Source of the DNA: Chrysoporthe austroafricana
Lineage: Eukaryota; Ascomycota; Sordariomycetes; Diaporthales; Cryphonectriaceae
DNA: 64,000 nucleotides
Direction of reading: 5' to 3'
Assembly: GCA_001051155.2 (NCBI GenBank)
Contig: JYIP02000010.1
Location: forward strand, 744,001 to 808,000
Shown here: positions 20,310-32,500 of the stretch, one piece after another
How the letters are laid out: every line of letters starts with the position of its first letter
Numbering within the stretch: the first letter of the stretch is position 1
Notes under the pieces: generated by a model
The model's input: the letters and a program-made list of their open reading frames with translations, nothing else
Database searches by the model: none
Told to the model about the DNA's origin: nothing
Program-made: the position numbers and the translations under genes

Positions 20310-22169
20310 GATTATACTGGGTTTTTCTAATTATTTTTCCAATTAGCTAATTAATTGCTTTTCTTAATATTTCTTGAATGCTTATTATATATTATTCAGA
20401 TTGCTAATTAATTCTTAATTATTTTCGTTCGAATAATATCTTTTCTATTTAATTAGATATTTTTTATATTTGGTTAATTTTTAATATTTGAAAGTTTATT
20501 CGATTTTATATTTTGGTTTATTAATTTCAATTTGCATTAATTTATCCGTTTTAATTATTTTGAATATTAGTTTAAGGAATGAAATATAAAATATTGGATA
20601 GATTTTTATTTTATAAGGTAATATGAGTTCGAAATTAATATTTGAGATTTTTTTTAGAATTTTGAATAAGCTAAATTTTTTATAATTTAATAAATAAAAA
20701 AGTTTTATTATTCTAATATGCTTTTTTTGTTAAATAAAATAGATTTTATTCTTTTCTTATAAGATTAGTCTTTTAATTTTTTTGGAATTAGTATATTTCG
20801 TTATTTTTTCTTGTACGAATTTCAGTTTTTTTTGAAATTCTTTTTAGACTTTTTTAATTTTCCAGATTCGTTTTTCTGCTATTTTCGCATTTATTCTTAG
20901 TAATTCGTTATAATAAGCTATCGAGTTATAGCTATAAAGTATATAAAATAATAATTTCTTTATTATACTTATATTTGCATTATTATATACGAATTATATT
21001 AATAATAGCAAATCGATTTAATTATTTTATTCGTAATTTATATAATATTATAAATATTATTTAATAATTTAATTTATTTATTCCGTTTATTTATTTATTT
21101 ATAAATGAAATGCTATAAATATCTTTTATTATATTCCGAATAATTTTATAAATAAAGTTTAGAAATTTGATATAAATTTTCTATTTTTATTGGAAATAAT
21201 TTCTTTAAGCATATTATAATTGGCTATAACTATTCTAAAGAATATATATACGAAATCTTTTGCTATACTGCTTTCCTTATATAAGAAAAAGTAAATATAT
21301 TTGCTTAGTTTGCAAATTATTATTACAATGCTATTATATTATATTTTAATTAAAGGTTTTCGTAAAAAGAATAATTTAATAATAAAATCTTAATTAATAA
21401 ATTGCTAAATTATTTCTAGAACGGAAAGCGGTTAAAGTAATTTATAAGGCTTATAATATTTAATTTTATTCTTTTTGCAATTATTGCATTTTCGTAAAAT
21501 TATTTCAATTCTTTTTCTTAATTTTAAAAAGTTTTAATATTTCTTAATTCTTTCGTATATAGATTTAATTCCTTAATAGCTATATACGGGTATATTATAT
21601 ATATTTTTAATATATTCGTTTTATTTTTTAGGGATTATATTTTTTGATTTCTTTTTATTATTAGAAATTCTAATAATCGTATTAAATTCTTTAATTTCGT
21701 TTATAAAATTGCTATTCTTATTCTATCGAAAGATATTCTAAAGCTTTTTAAGTTCTATATTCTAATAATCCGATTATTTGCTAAGCATATTTGCTTTGCT
21801 ATTTTCGGATCTTTTGCAATAAATAATTTTTAAATCGAATTATAAGAAGAATTCTGCTTATCTAACTTATTATCTATTCAAAACTTTCGTTATTATAAAT
21901 ATTATTAGGTTCTTATAATCGGAATATATTATAATTTAATATTTGGTTCCGATTAAATAGTATTGCTATTCTTTAAATGCTTTTATAATTGCTATTAGTT
22001 CTTTATCTGGAATGCTATAATTGAATTCCGGGCCGTTTAATTTTTTCGAAAAGTTGCTTACGATTTTGAAATGTCTTTAATCGTTCCGTTAACTAAATTA
22101 TTTTCCGAATGCTTAATTTAATATATTAATTTCGATTTCAAATAGCTTATTTGAATTTATTTTGCAAAG
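20310..22169 (-). mobile_element. copy C: old truncated fragment of the gypsy chromovirus
   Basis: Aligns in the same orientation with copy B at about 29,550-31,390, from the 3' part of the internal region through integrase and RNase H into reverse transcriptase. For example AAATTAATATTTGAGATTTT at about 20,634 matches AAATTAATATTTGAGATTTT in B near 29,868. It is far more AT-rich than A or B, with nearly all CpA/TpG sites lost, so no reading frame survives. It stops at 22,169, exactly where the 5' LTR of copy A begins. No LTR is recognisable at its left end. Confidence 0.75.
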
Positions 22170-22584
22170 TATTATGAACCAATATATAGAAGGACAAACC
22201 CCGACTTAGGGCCAAATCAAGAGAATGAAGACACGTACCTCGTAAAGATTACGTAAGCCAGGGTTAGGGTTATCAGAGCTCAACCGGGCTTACCGGGGCT
22301 CGATAAGCAGCCATAAGCCCCGATAAGCAGCGATAAGCCAAAGACTAAAAAAATATGGATATATAAGGCTGGAAGAACTATCGGCTAGATAATTAGATAG
22401 GACTTTCAATCGTCAATCTAAATATCAATTGGACCCTATTATTGATAGCCATATTGGCTTATAAACCTTGCGATACTTAGTGAATTCGTCCTGAAGCTCA
22501 AGATAGTACTTGGCATCGCTTTTGTTAGCATAAAACCCTTTATCCTTACAGCCCATCTAAAGATCTGCTGCAGCGTTTATAACA
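22170..22584 (+). repeat. 5' LTR of copy A
   Basis: Starts TATTATGAACCAATATATAG (copy B keeps the probable original TGTTATGGACC) and ends GCGTTTATAACA. It contains the telomere-like GGGTTAGGGTTA at 22,261-22,272, repeats of the type CGATAAGCAGC, and a TATATAAGG element near 22,355 that could be the promoter. The 3' LTR has the same length. Confidence 0.9.
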
Positions 22585-22609
22585 TTTTGATAACTCTTAT
22601 TCAAGATCG

Positions 22610-23650
22610 GTTCAGTATATACCCCTTAAGCAATATTCAGGATATAATAGCGCCCTAAACCCTATTCTTATCCAACAATCAGGCCTTCCAGGAAGAAGTC
22701 CTAATCGTCTTTACTAACGAATAATTCTAATAATAGAATATAATATTATACTAGCAGCTTGAGGAAGTCAAGAACGAAATTATCCGCCTTAATGCTTTTC
22801 AGCAGGCCAGGGCTTTCAAGCTTGATAAGCCCGGCCCGTACAAAAGTATTCGGGGAGATTTCCAGGCCTTCTTGACATAACTCAAGGCCTATTTCAAGCA
22901 TTATGGAACCCAGTTTAGGACTACTTATAACAAGATCGACTTCGCAGGAAGTCGCCTTGAAAGAATGGCGTTCCAGTAATAGGAGCCAACCTTTCGCGAT
23001 TATTTGGACAATAGCGAGGAATTTCGCTCGGAAGATACTAAGCGCGTTTTCTAGCGCTACGCTAATTTCGAGTCAGCTTTTACCAAGACTTTTGGAAATC
23101 CGGATAAATGACGAACTGCGGTATGGCAGCTAGAGGCATTTCGACAAACCGGTTCGGCCGCAGACTATATAGCGAAATTTCGGCAGATCGTTGCTTACTT
23201 TAATTACGAGGACGAACCCTTTATGGATGCCTATTACGCAGGATTCAAAGAGGAAGTTAAGGATAAACTTTACAAGGAAGACCGACTTAAGGAACTTAGT
23301 GAATTCATTAATAAAGTAGTTCGCATTGATAACCGACTATACGAATAATGGCAATAACGGCAAAAGAATTATAATACCTCTTTACGGTATTAGCCAAATA
23401 CTGGGAAATGCAGGTTCTAGCATAAAGGCAAGAATAGTATGGCCTATTCGGGCATTATATACGCTAGGCCTATGGAATTAGATACTCTTATACGCGAATA
23501 ACGCAAGGGGGTTACTTGTTATAATTGCAGTAAGAAAGGTTATATCGCCCGCAATTGTCGACAGGAATAAAAGAAGCGAGAATAGAAGCTAGTCCTAGAG
23601 AGATAGCTTAGCGTCGCTTGGCAATAGGAACCCAATCAGCTAGGCAAAAA
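22610..23650 (+). pseudogene. gag of copy A, RIP-degraded
   Basis: One frame runs from about 22,620 to 23,650 with many stop codons. Readable blocks include GPYKSIRGDFQAFL, LKAYFKHYGTQFRTTYNKID, FAGSRLERMAFQ, NFESAFTKTFGNPD, WQLEAFRQTGSAADYIAKFR and, at 23,517-23,558, the zinc knuckle CYNCSKKGYIARNC, in which Tyr replaces the usual His. This is the retrotransposon gag layout: a capsid-like helical domain followed by a CCHC finger that packages RNA. Because a His-to-Tyr change is what C-to-T mutation would cause, the finger was probably intact before RIP. Confidence 0.85.
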
Positions 23651-24599
23651 TATCCAATCTAAATAAGTAGCGGACCTTGATTACGGCAGCACTAGCTGGA
23701 CAGCCTGCTATTAGGATTATTGCATATTGCATCTTTCGGAAAAGGAAGGCTTAGGATAGTTCTTATGCAAGCCTCAAGAATAGCGGCAATTTGCTATGGG
23801 CAAGAAAAGCTTACTTTACGATACTGTTATCCGGGATAGCGATTCCGATTGCTCTAGTAAAAAACCTTTGCAAAGCAAGGAAGATTTGGGAAAATACTTT
23901 TTGAATTACTATCTGGAACAATAATGGAATAATATAGTAAAAGAGGAAATCGGCATTATAAGACCGGAATTACCGATACCTAGCATTATTATCGAAGAAT
24001 CGGCATATCCCGACAGATAACCAGACAACCTACTAATTCCAGTTCCCGATAAAGAATTATCAGAAGAAATAGCCCGCTATCAATAAAAGAACTGCCAAAA
24101 TTATAATAAATGGATGACCAAATATACGGAAATGGAATATATTATTTATAGGCTTACGATAAAAAAACTTTTCCAAAGCATATTATTCCAGAATAGTAGT
24201 TGCTTATTCTAGGAAGACGGAAGGATTAGTTATTTATACTCTCGCTATTATAAACTTGCTTGGATTAATTGTATTTATTATAATTGCCAGATATATTTTA
24301 GCAAGAAAGTTAAATACGATTGGTTTCCGCTTAGAGAATGGGACTAATTGATTTATCCCGTTACGGAAAAAAGAAGAAAGCATAGGAAAGTCCTATATAT
24401 CGAAAACAATAATGCATATATAGGATTACCCGATAACTGCTTACGAGCATATATCAATAGAAAAACTATATAGGGATAATGCTATATAACCGCATGCTCT
24501 ATATATATACGGGACAAAGCCAAAGAATGGCATAGGCTGCAGAAAATCGAGAAGAATCGGTAGCGAAGCTATGCTTAAGCAAAAAGGCTGGTATAGCAA

Positions 24600-27500
24600 G
24601 CAGCGAGGAGCGCCCAGGATATCCCAAAAAGGAAAGATCGCCTGTAATGGGATAATAGCCGATCAGGACTACGAGGTCCCTATATGCTATTACTAAAGGA
24701 AACGAGGAGCATATTATTCTAAATGCGTATATCAAAAGATGACGATACAGCATATTACTGGATAGCGGCATATAAGGAAATTTCATCTCGCCCGAAATCG
24801 TTAATAAGGAACGAATTCCCTGGATGCAAAAGAAGGATTCCTATAAGCTTAATATTATAGAAGGAAAGTCGGTTACGTACAACTTAAGTATAATCGATAT
24901 GGAAACTGATTATTTACTTATCTCGATCCAAAGCCTTACGATAAACGTTACTTTTGATATTATAGATATAGCATAATATGAGTTAATCTTAGGAATACTT
25001 TGGCTTAAGGAATATAATTTTCGAATTGATTGGACTACTGGCCAGATCTTATAGGAATAAGCCGTACTTACCGAGAAGATTGCGATTACTAGCAGAGGAG
25101 GAGACTTAGTTATTGAGGATAGCATAAGTGAAATGCGCTCAAATAAGCTTACGAATACCCTTAGAGCAGAAAAGCAAGCCATAATACAAGGAAGGGTTAC
25201 GACTATTATGAACTTCCAGACGAAAGTTAGGGACGGACCAGGATTATAAACGACTATCGATTAACAGAAGTTCGGTCAAATACGGAATAGCGCAAGAAAA
25301 TGTGGATTATGGAACTATAAAGAAATACAGCTCCTATAGCACGAATACGCTAGAAGATAATTCGGCTCGGCATTTAATAAATATCCGAAATTACCAGAAA
25401 CAGAAAAGCTCAAAAGATAAGAAGCTAGCGAGGCAAAATACGCATAGCGATACCTTATATTCTTACAGATCGCAGAAAACGAAAAAGAATTACTGCCAGA
25501 CCTTAAAAACGTATTACGGGAATATTACGAATTCAAAAAACTATAGCAAGGAAGATTCGATAACGGCTTACCCGAATATAGCCTTTTTGATTATGAAATC
25601 TCACTGAAAAAAGGGATAAAGCTATAGAACTATTCTATTTACAAGCTCGATCAAGCAAAACTCAAAGCATTCAGGGAATATATCGACGAAAACCTCAAAA
25701 GAGGCTATATACGGAAATTACGATTACCCGCGGGATATTCAATCCTATTCATTCCAAAGAAAAACGGCAAACTACGACTTTGCGTAGACTATCGGCAATT
25801 TAACGATATTATAATCAAGAATCGCTATCCCCTGCTATTAATAGGAAAAATGCGAGATCGTCTGATAGGAGCAAAATGGTTTACTATTCTGGATTTCAAA
25901 GAAGGATACTATTATATCCGGATCAAAGAAGATAATATTTGGAAAATAGCATTCAAGACCCGTTACGGACATTTCGAGTATATAATCTTACTCTTTGGAT
26001 TAACCAATGCGCCCGTATCCTTCCAAGAAATAATTAACGACGTCTTCCGCGAATACTTGGATACTATTATTATCGTTTACTTTAACGATATCCTTATCTA
26101 TTCCAAAGACTTCGTATTATACAAACAGTATGTATAATAAGTATTCCGAATATTGCAAGATAACAAATTCCTCGTAGAACCAAGCAAATGCTAGTTCTAC
26201 TAATAGGAAGTTAACTATTTGGGCTATACTATTAAACCAGGACAGATTAGCATGCAGAAAGATAAAGTTTAAGCAGTAAAAGAATGGCCTATACCAGAAA
26301 AGACTAAGGAAGTCAGAGCATTTTTCGGCTATATTAACTTCTATCGGCAATTCATTCGAGATTACAGCAAGATCGTACGACTATTTACGAATTTTATAAA
26401 GAAGGATTGCAAATTTGAATGGATTCAAGAAGCTCGAAAAGCATTCGACGAAATCAAAGAACGAGTTATATTAGAACCTATACTTTGCGAAACGGATTTA
26501 GACAAACCATTCGAAATCGAAACCGATATATCAGATTACGTACTTGGCGGATAACTAGGCTAACGAAACGATTAGGGACGTCTCAAGATAGTAAGCAATT
26601 TCTTAAAAAAGTTGAACGGCCCGGAACTCAATTATAGCATTCCAGATAAAGAATTAATGGAAATCGTCAAAGCATTCGAAAAATAGCAATACTACCTAAT
26701 CGGAACTAAATACTAGATAATAGTATATTCAGATTACAAAAACCTAATAACGTTTATAATAATAAAAGTTTTGAATAAACGATAAGTCAAATGGGCAGAA
26801 TTCCTTTCGCAATTCGACCTAAAAATCATATATTGCAAAGGATTAGAGAATGGCAAAGCAAACGCTTTCAGCAAACAAGCAAACTACCAAGATACGAAAC
26901 CCAAAGAATTACAGAATATTTTCAGGCAAAATAAAAATGGCAACCTTATAAGCGAAGCAAGAGAACTCAATACGATTATCAGAATCGAGAATTAAAGAAG
27001 AAAACCTGAGGATATAATTCCCGAAAAACAAGACGAATATATCAAGACCATATATAGCGCATTAGCATATAGTTATCAAGGAATTAGAGCCACTTACGAA
27101 AGAATCAAGAGATACTGGAACCTACTAGAGCTCAGACGAAAAATCGAAAGAATCTTACGAGAATGCGATAGCTGCAGGAAGAACAAGATTGAATATTACA
27201 AGCCTTATAGATTGCTCTAACTATTCCCGGTTCCGGAAGTAATTTGGCAATCCATTAGCTAGGATTTTATTACTAAGCTACCTCTCTCATAAGAACCCTT
27301 AACTAGAATGCAATACGATAGTATTTTAGTAATAGTTTGCAGATTGAGCAAATATGCTTACTTCTTACTATATAAGGAAAGCAGCATAGCAAAAGAACTC
27401 GTATATACGTTCCTCAGAACGGTTATAGCCAATTACGGCATGCCCAAAGAAATCATTTCTGATAGAGATAGAAAGTTTATATCAAATTTCTGGACCTTAC

Positions 27501-28250
27501 TTACGAAACTATTCGGAATATAATAGAAAATATCCATAATATTCTATCCACAAATAAACGGATAAACGGAAAGAATTAACCAGATTGTTAAGCAATATTT
27601 ACAATATTATATAAATTACAAGCAGGATAACTGGGTCGACTTCTTACTCCTAGCGCAATTTGCATATAATAGCGCAAATACAAGTACGATAAAGAAGTTG
27701 CCATTTTACGCACTCTATAGCTATAACCCGATAGCCTATTACGACAAGATATCAGGAGCAAACGCAAAAGCTGCAGAAAGACGAATTAGAAGAATCAAGA
27801 AAGTTCAGAAAGAATTCCAGAAGGAACTGAAGTTCGTGCAAGAAAGAATGACGAAATATGCCAATTCCAAAAGGATCGAAAGACCAATCCTACAGGAAAG
27901 GGACAAAGTCTACCTTATTCGACAGAAAGAATATATTAAAATAACAAGACCCTCTCATTTACTAGATCATAAGAAATTGGGATTATTCAAAATCCTAAAG
28001 AAAATCTCAAACGTTAATTTCGAACTTGCGCTACCTTATAAAATAAGAATCTATCCGGTATTCCATATCTCGTTCCTCGAACTAATACCAAAAATAACCA
28101 AAACAAATAGAAGCATTCAAGTCGAAAGTAACGAGCCAGAATACGAAATCGAACGAATTCTCAGATATTGCGGACCAGATTACGATCCCGAATACCTTGT
28201 CAAATGGAAAGACTACCCGGCAAGTGAAAATTCGTAAAAACCCAAGTCCA
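24600..28250 (+). pseudogene. pol of copy A: protease, reverse transcriptase, RNase H, integrase, chromodomain
   Basis: All domains lie in one frame (different from gag) interrupted by RIP stops. Protease active site LLDSG at 24,755 with downstream ILGILWL; reverse transcriptase from about 25,720 with LRLCVDYRQFN, WFTILDFKEGYY, FGLTNAPVSFQ and YFNDILIYSKD (YVDD-type box, 26,080-26,110); RNase H from about 26,500; integrase with a degraded HHCC finger (ECDSCRKNK) near 27,160 and DDE residues in YDSILVIVCRLSK, ISDRDRKFI and NGQTERINQ. The C-terminal chromodomain reads EYEIERILRYCG and EYLVKWKDYP at 28,140-28,230; in chromoviruses it guides integration to heterochromatin. Between 23,650 and 24,600 the gag-pol junction is too degraded to define. 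Confidence 0.9.
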
Positions 28251-29087
28251 ATTTACAAAATGCATTTCGAGCATTAGCAGATTACCTGGATAAATAATAA
28301 CGGAAAGGAATAAGCATATAAAGATTCCACTTATTCGAATTATCTAGGAAAACTGCCCGGATCCAGAACAAGAACTAGCCTTACCCAAAAAACCAGATTA
28401 ATCTATTACAGAATTACTTATATTTACGGAATTCCAGTCAAAACTACTAAAAGAAAGATTCGCAATTGCAGCTGCAGACTTTTCGGAAACTACTGCCTGT
28501 ACCTCGACAGCCATACGATTACGTTCCTCTTCTTCCAGACCTTAATTTACCAACTTTATCCCTTTCTCCTGGAAGAAGCGGCGCTATTTCTTTAGCCGTA
28601 CAAGACGAGCTAAGGATTCGGTTATGCGAGACTGAAACTCGAGAAGCCGCCCTTCTTCCTTAACCTTACAACTATCAATCCGGGATAATTTATCGGTAAC
28701 TCGTAATACTATAACAGGATCAGGAAGAAGAATAAGAAAAGCAAGAAGAAGGAAAAAGGAAGCTTACAAGACGATAACGGAACCCGTCCAGTATCGCAAG
28801 AACGCCCCCGTTTCGTATAATTAGAATAACTCTTAACCCTATTTACTATACGATACGACAAGCCCTTTTCAAGATAGAGCGAACAAGGCATAATTTCGTA
28901 CTCTCGAGACTCGATAAACGAAAATCGCTCAAAGCGGGCAAAACTCTTGGAAGAAAGAGTAGACAAGGAACTACGAGACTTGCCGATTCTATAAGATATC
29001 TTAATAAGGAAAGTGCAATAAGAAACTTGCCGAACAAGGATATTCACAAAGCATTATTGGGGACAATAACCAATAGAAAAGGGATAA

Positions 29088-29502
29088 TATTATAAACTAA
29101 CATACAGAAAGACAAACCCCGACTTAAGGCCAAATCAAGAGAATGAAGATACGTATCCCGCAAAGATTACGTAAGCCAGGGTTAGGGTTATCAGAACTCA
29201 ATCGGGCTTACTGGGGCTCGATAAGCAGTTATAAGCCCCGATAAGCAGCGATAAGCCAAGGACTAAAAAAATATGGATATATAAGGCTGGAAGAACTATT
29301 GGCTAGATAATTAGATAGGACTTTCAGTTGTCAATCTAAGTATCAATTGGACCCTACTATTAATAGCCATATTGGCTTATAAACCTTGCGATATTCAGTA
29401 AATTCGTCTTGAAGCTCAAGATAGTACTTGGTATCGCTCTTATTAGCATAAAACCCCTTATCCCTACAGCCTATCTAAGGATCTGCTGCAGCGTTTATAA
29501 TA
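29088..29502 (+). repeat. 3' LTR of copy A
   Basis: Starts TATTATAAACTAAC and ends GCGTTTATAATA, both explained by C/G-to-T/A changes from the 5' LTR ends. It is preceded by a purine-rich AATAGAAAAGGGATAA tract (about 29,073-29,087), the probable polypurine tract. Carries GGGTTAGGGTTA near 29,179. Length 415 bp, the same as the 5' LTR, but with numerous transitions. Confidence 0.9.
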
Positions 29503-32500
29503 TAAGGCTAGTTCCTATTCTGGATCCGGGCAGTCTTTTTAGGAGCTTTGGGTAAATAGAATCTTTTACAAGTTTATTCCTTTCCGCTATTATTTATCCA
29601 GGTAATCTGCTAATGCTCGAAATACATTTTGTAAGTTAATCCTAGGTTTTTATAAATTTTCATTTGCCGAATAGCCTTTCTATTTGACAAGGTATTCGGG
29701 ATCGTAATTTGGTCCGCAATATTTAAGGATTCGTTCGATTTCGTATTCTAGCTTATTACTTTCTACTTAAATGCTTTTATCTATTTTGGTCGATCTTAAT
29801 ACTAGTTCGAGGAGCGAAATGTGGAATACTGGATGGATTCTTATTCTATAAGGTAATGCGAATTTGAAATTAATATTTGAGATTTTCCTTAGGATTTTGA
29901 ATAATCCCAATTTCTTATAATCCAGTAAGTAAAAAGGTCTTATTATTTTGATATATTCTTTTTGTCGAACAAAGTAGACTTTATCCCCTTCCTATAGGAT
30001 TAGTCTTTCAATCCTTTTGGAATTGGCATATTTCGTTATTCTTTCTTGTACGAACTTCAGTTCCTTCTGGAATTTTTCCTAAACCTTCTTGATCTTTCTG
30101 ATTCGTTTTTCTGCAGCTTTTGCATTTGCTCCTAGTATTTTGTCGTAATAGGCTATCGGGTTATAGCTATAGAATGCGTAAAATAGTAATTTTTTTATTA
30201 TACTTATATTTGCATTATTATATGCAAATTGCGCTAGGGGTAGGAAGTCGACCCAATTATCCTATTTGTAATTTATATAGTATTATAAATATTGCTTGAC
30301 AATTTGGTTAATTCTTTCCATTTATCTATCTATTTATAGATAGAATACTATAGATATTTTCTGTTATGCTCCAAATAATTTCGTAAATGAAATCCAGAAG
30401 TTTGATGCAAACTTTCTATCTCTATCGGAAATAATTTCCTTAAATATGCTATAGTTGGCTATAACCGTTCTGAGGAACGTATATGCGAATTCTTCCGCTA
30501 TGCTGCTTTCCTTATATAGTAAGAAGTAAGCGTACTTGCTTAGTCTGCAAACTACTATTAGAATACTGTCATATTATACTTTAATTAAGGGTTCTCGTAA
30601 AAGAGGTAGCTTGGTAATGAAATTCTAGCTGATAGATTGCCAAATTGCTTCCGGAATCGGGAATAATTAGAGCAACTTATAAGGCTTGTAATATTCGATC
30701 TTATTCTTCTTGCAGCTATTGCATTCTTGTAAGATTCTTTCGATCCTTCGTTTGAATCCTAATAAGTTCCAGTATCTCTTGATCCTTTCGTAAATAGCTC
30801 TGATTCCTTGATAATCATATATTAGTGCATTATATATGGTTTTAATATGTTCGTCTTGCTTTTCGGGAGTTATATTTTCAGGATTTCTTTCTTGATTCTC
30901 GATTCTGATAATCGTATTAAGTTCTCTTGCTTTATTTACAAGGCTATTATCCTTATTTTGTCGAAAGATATTCTGGAATTCTCTTGGTTCTGAATTTTGG
31001 TAGTCTGATCGTTTGCTAAATGCATTTGCTTTGCTATTTTCGGATCCTTTGCAATAAACAATCTTTAGGTCAAATTATAAGAAGAATTCTGCCTATCTGA
31101 TCTATCATTTGTTTAAAACTTTAGTAGTTATGAATATTATGAGATTCTTATAATCCGAGTATACTATAATTTGGTACTTGGTTCCGATCAAATATCGCTG
31201 TTATTTCTCGAATGCTTTAACGATTGTTATTAGTTCTTTGTCGGGAATACTGTAATTAAGTTCTGGGCCGTTTAGTTTTTTTGAAAAGTTGCTTACGATC
31301 CTAAAGCGTTTTTGATTGTCTTTCTGGCCCAGTTATTCGCTAAGTATATAGTTTGATACGTCGGTTTCAATTTCAAAAGGTTTTTCTGGATCTGCTTTGC
31401 AAAAAATAAGTTTTGTTATAACTTGTCTTTTGATTTCGTCAAATGCTTTCTGTATTTCTGAAATCCATTCGAATTTCCGATCTTTTTTCGTTAGGTCTGT
31501 AAGCGGGTATGCGATCTTGCTATAATTTCGGATAAACTATCGGTAGAAGTTAGCGTATCCGAAGAATGCTCTGATATCCTTAATATTCCTTAGGATAAGC
31601 CATTCCCGTACTGCTCTGATTTTATCTTGTTATATGCTAATCTATCCTGGCTCGATAATATAGCTTAAATAGTTAACCTTTTATTAATGGAAATAGCATT
31701 TGCTTGGCTCGACCAGAAATTTGTTATCTTGTAACGTATAAAGTACTTCTCGTATATACTACTTGTATATCTCGAAATCTTTCGAGAAAATCAAGATATT
31801 ATCGAGGTAAATAATGATAATAGTATCCAGAAACTTACGCAAGATATAGTTAATCATTTCCTGGAAGGATGCTAGTACGTTTGTAAGCCCGAAAGGCATA
31901 ATTACGTATTCGAAATATCCGTAACGTATTCTGAAAGCTATCTTCCAGATATTATCTTCCTTAATTCTAATATAATAGTATCCTTCCTTGAGGTTAAGCG
32001 TAGTAAACTATTTTGTTCCAATCAGTCGATCCTTCATTTCATTTGCTAGCAGCAATGAGTATCGATTTTTGATAGTAATATCGTTAAGCTATCGGTAGTC
32101 CATATAAAGCCGTAATTTACTATTCTTTTTGGGTACGAACAGGATAGGGTATCCTGCTAGTAATCGCGATAGTCGTATATAGCTTCGTTTCAGGTTTTTA
32201 TCAATATATTCCTTAAGCGCTTTGAGTTTTATTTCGTTAAGTCCGTAAATAGGGAAGAATTTTGGCTATATTCCTTCTTTCAAGAGGATCTCGTAATCGT
32301 ATGGGCTATATTCTGGTAATCCCGTATCAAACTTCTCTTGCTATAGTTTCTTGAATTTGTAATATTCTCTTGGTATATTTTCGAATATCGGTATTAGTCT
32401 TTCTTCGTTTTCTGCAATTTGTAGGAATATAAAGTACCGTTATGCGTATTTTCCTTCGCTAGCCTCCTGTCTTTAAGGCTTTCTTATTTCTGGTAGTCTC

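Larger units (their letters stand above)
22170..29502 (+). mobile_element. copy A: full-length Ty3/gypsy chromodomain LTR retrotransposon, RIP-inactivated
   Basis: Two LTRs of identical length (415 bp) flank a 6.5-kb internal region with gag, protease, reverse transcriptase, RNase H, integrase and a C-terminal chromodomain, in the order of fungal chromoviruses. Numerous TAG, TAA and TGA codons interrupt gag and pol, mostly where Gln, Trp or Arg is expected, as RIP produces. Flanks differ (CAAAG before, AGGCT after), so no target-site duplication is visible. The left neighbour is copy C and the right neighbour copy B, both in the opposite orientation. Confidence 0.92.

Noticed and set aside
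22160..22175. Target-site duplication around copy A
   Set aside because: CAAAG on the left and AGGCT on the right do not match, also allowing for C-to-T changes.
24499..25182. Minus-strand frames of 90-95 codons within copy A (24,499-24,786 and 24,910-25,182)
   Set aside because: They are antisense to the protease region of pol, whose DSG motif is on the plus strand; similar frames recur in copy B for the same reason.
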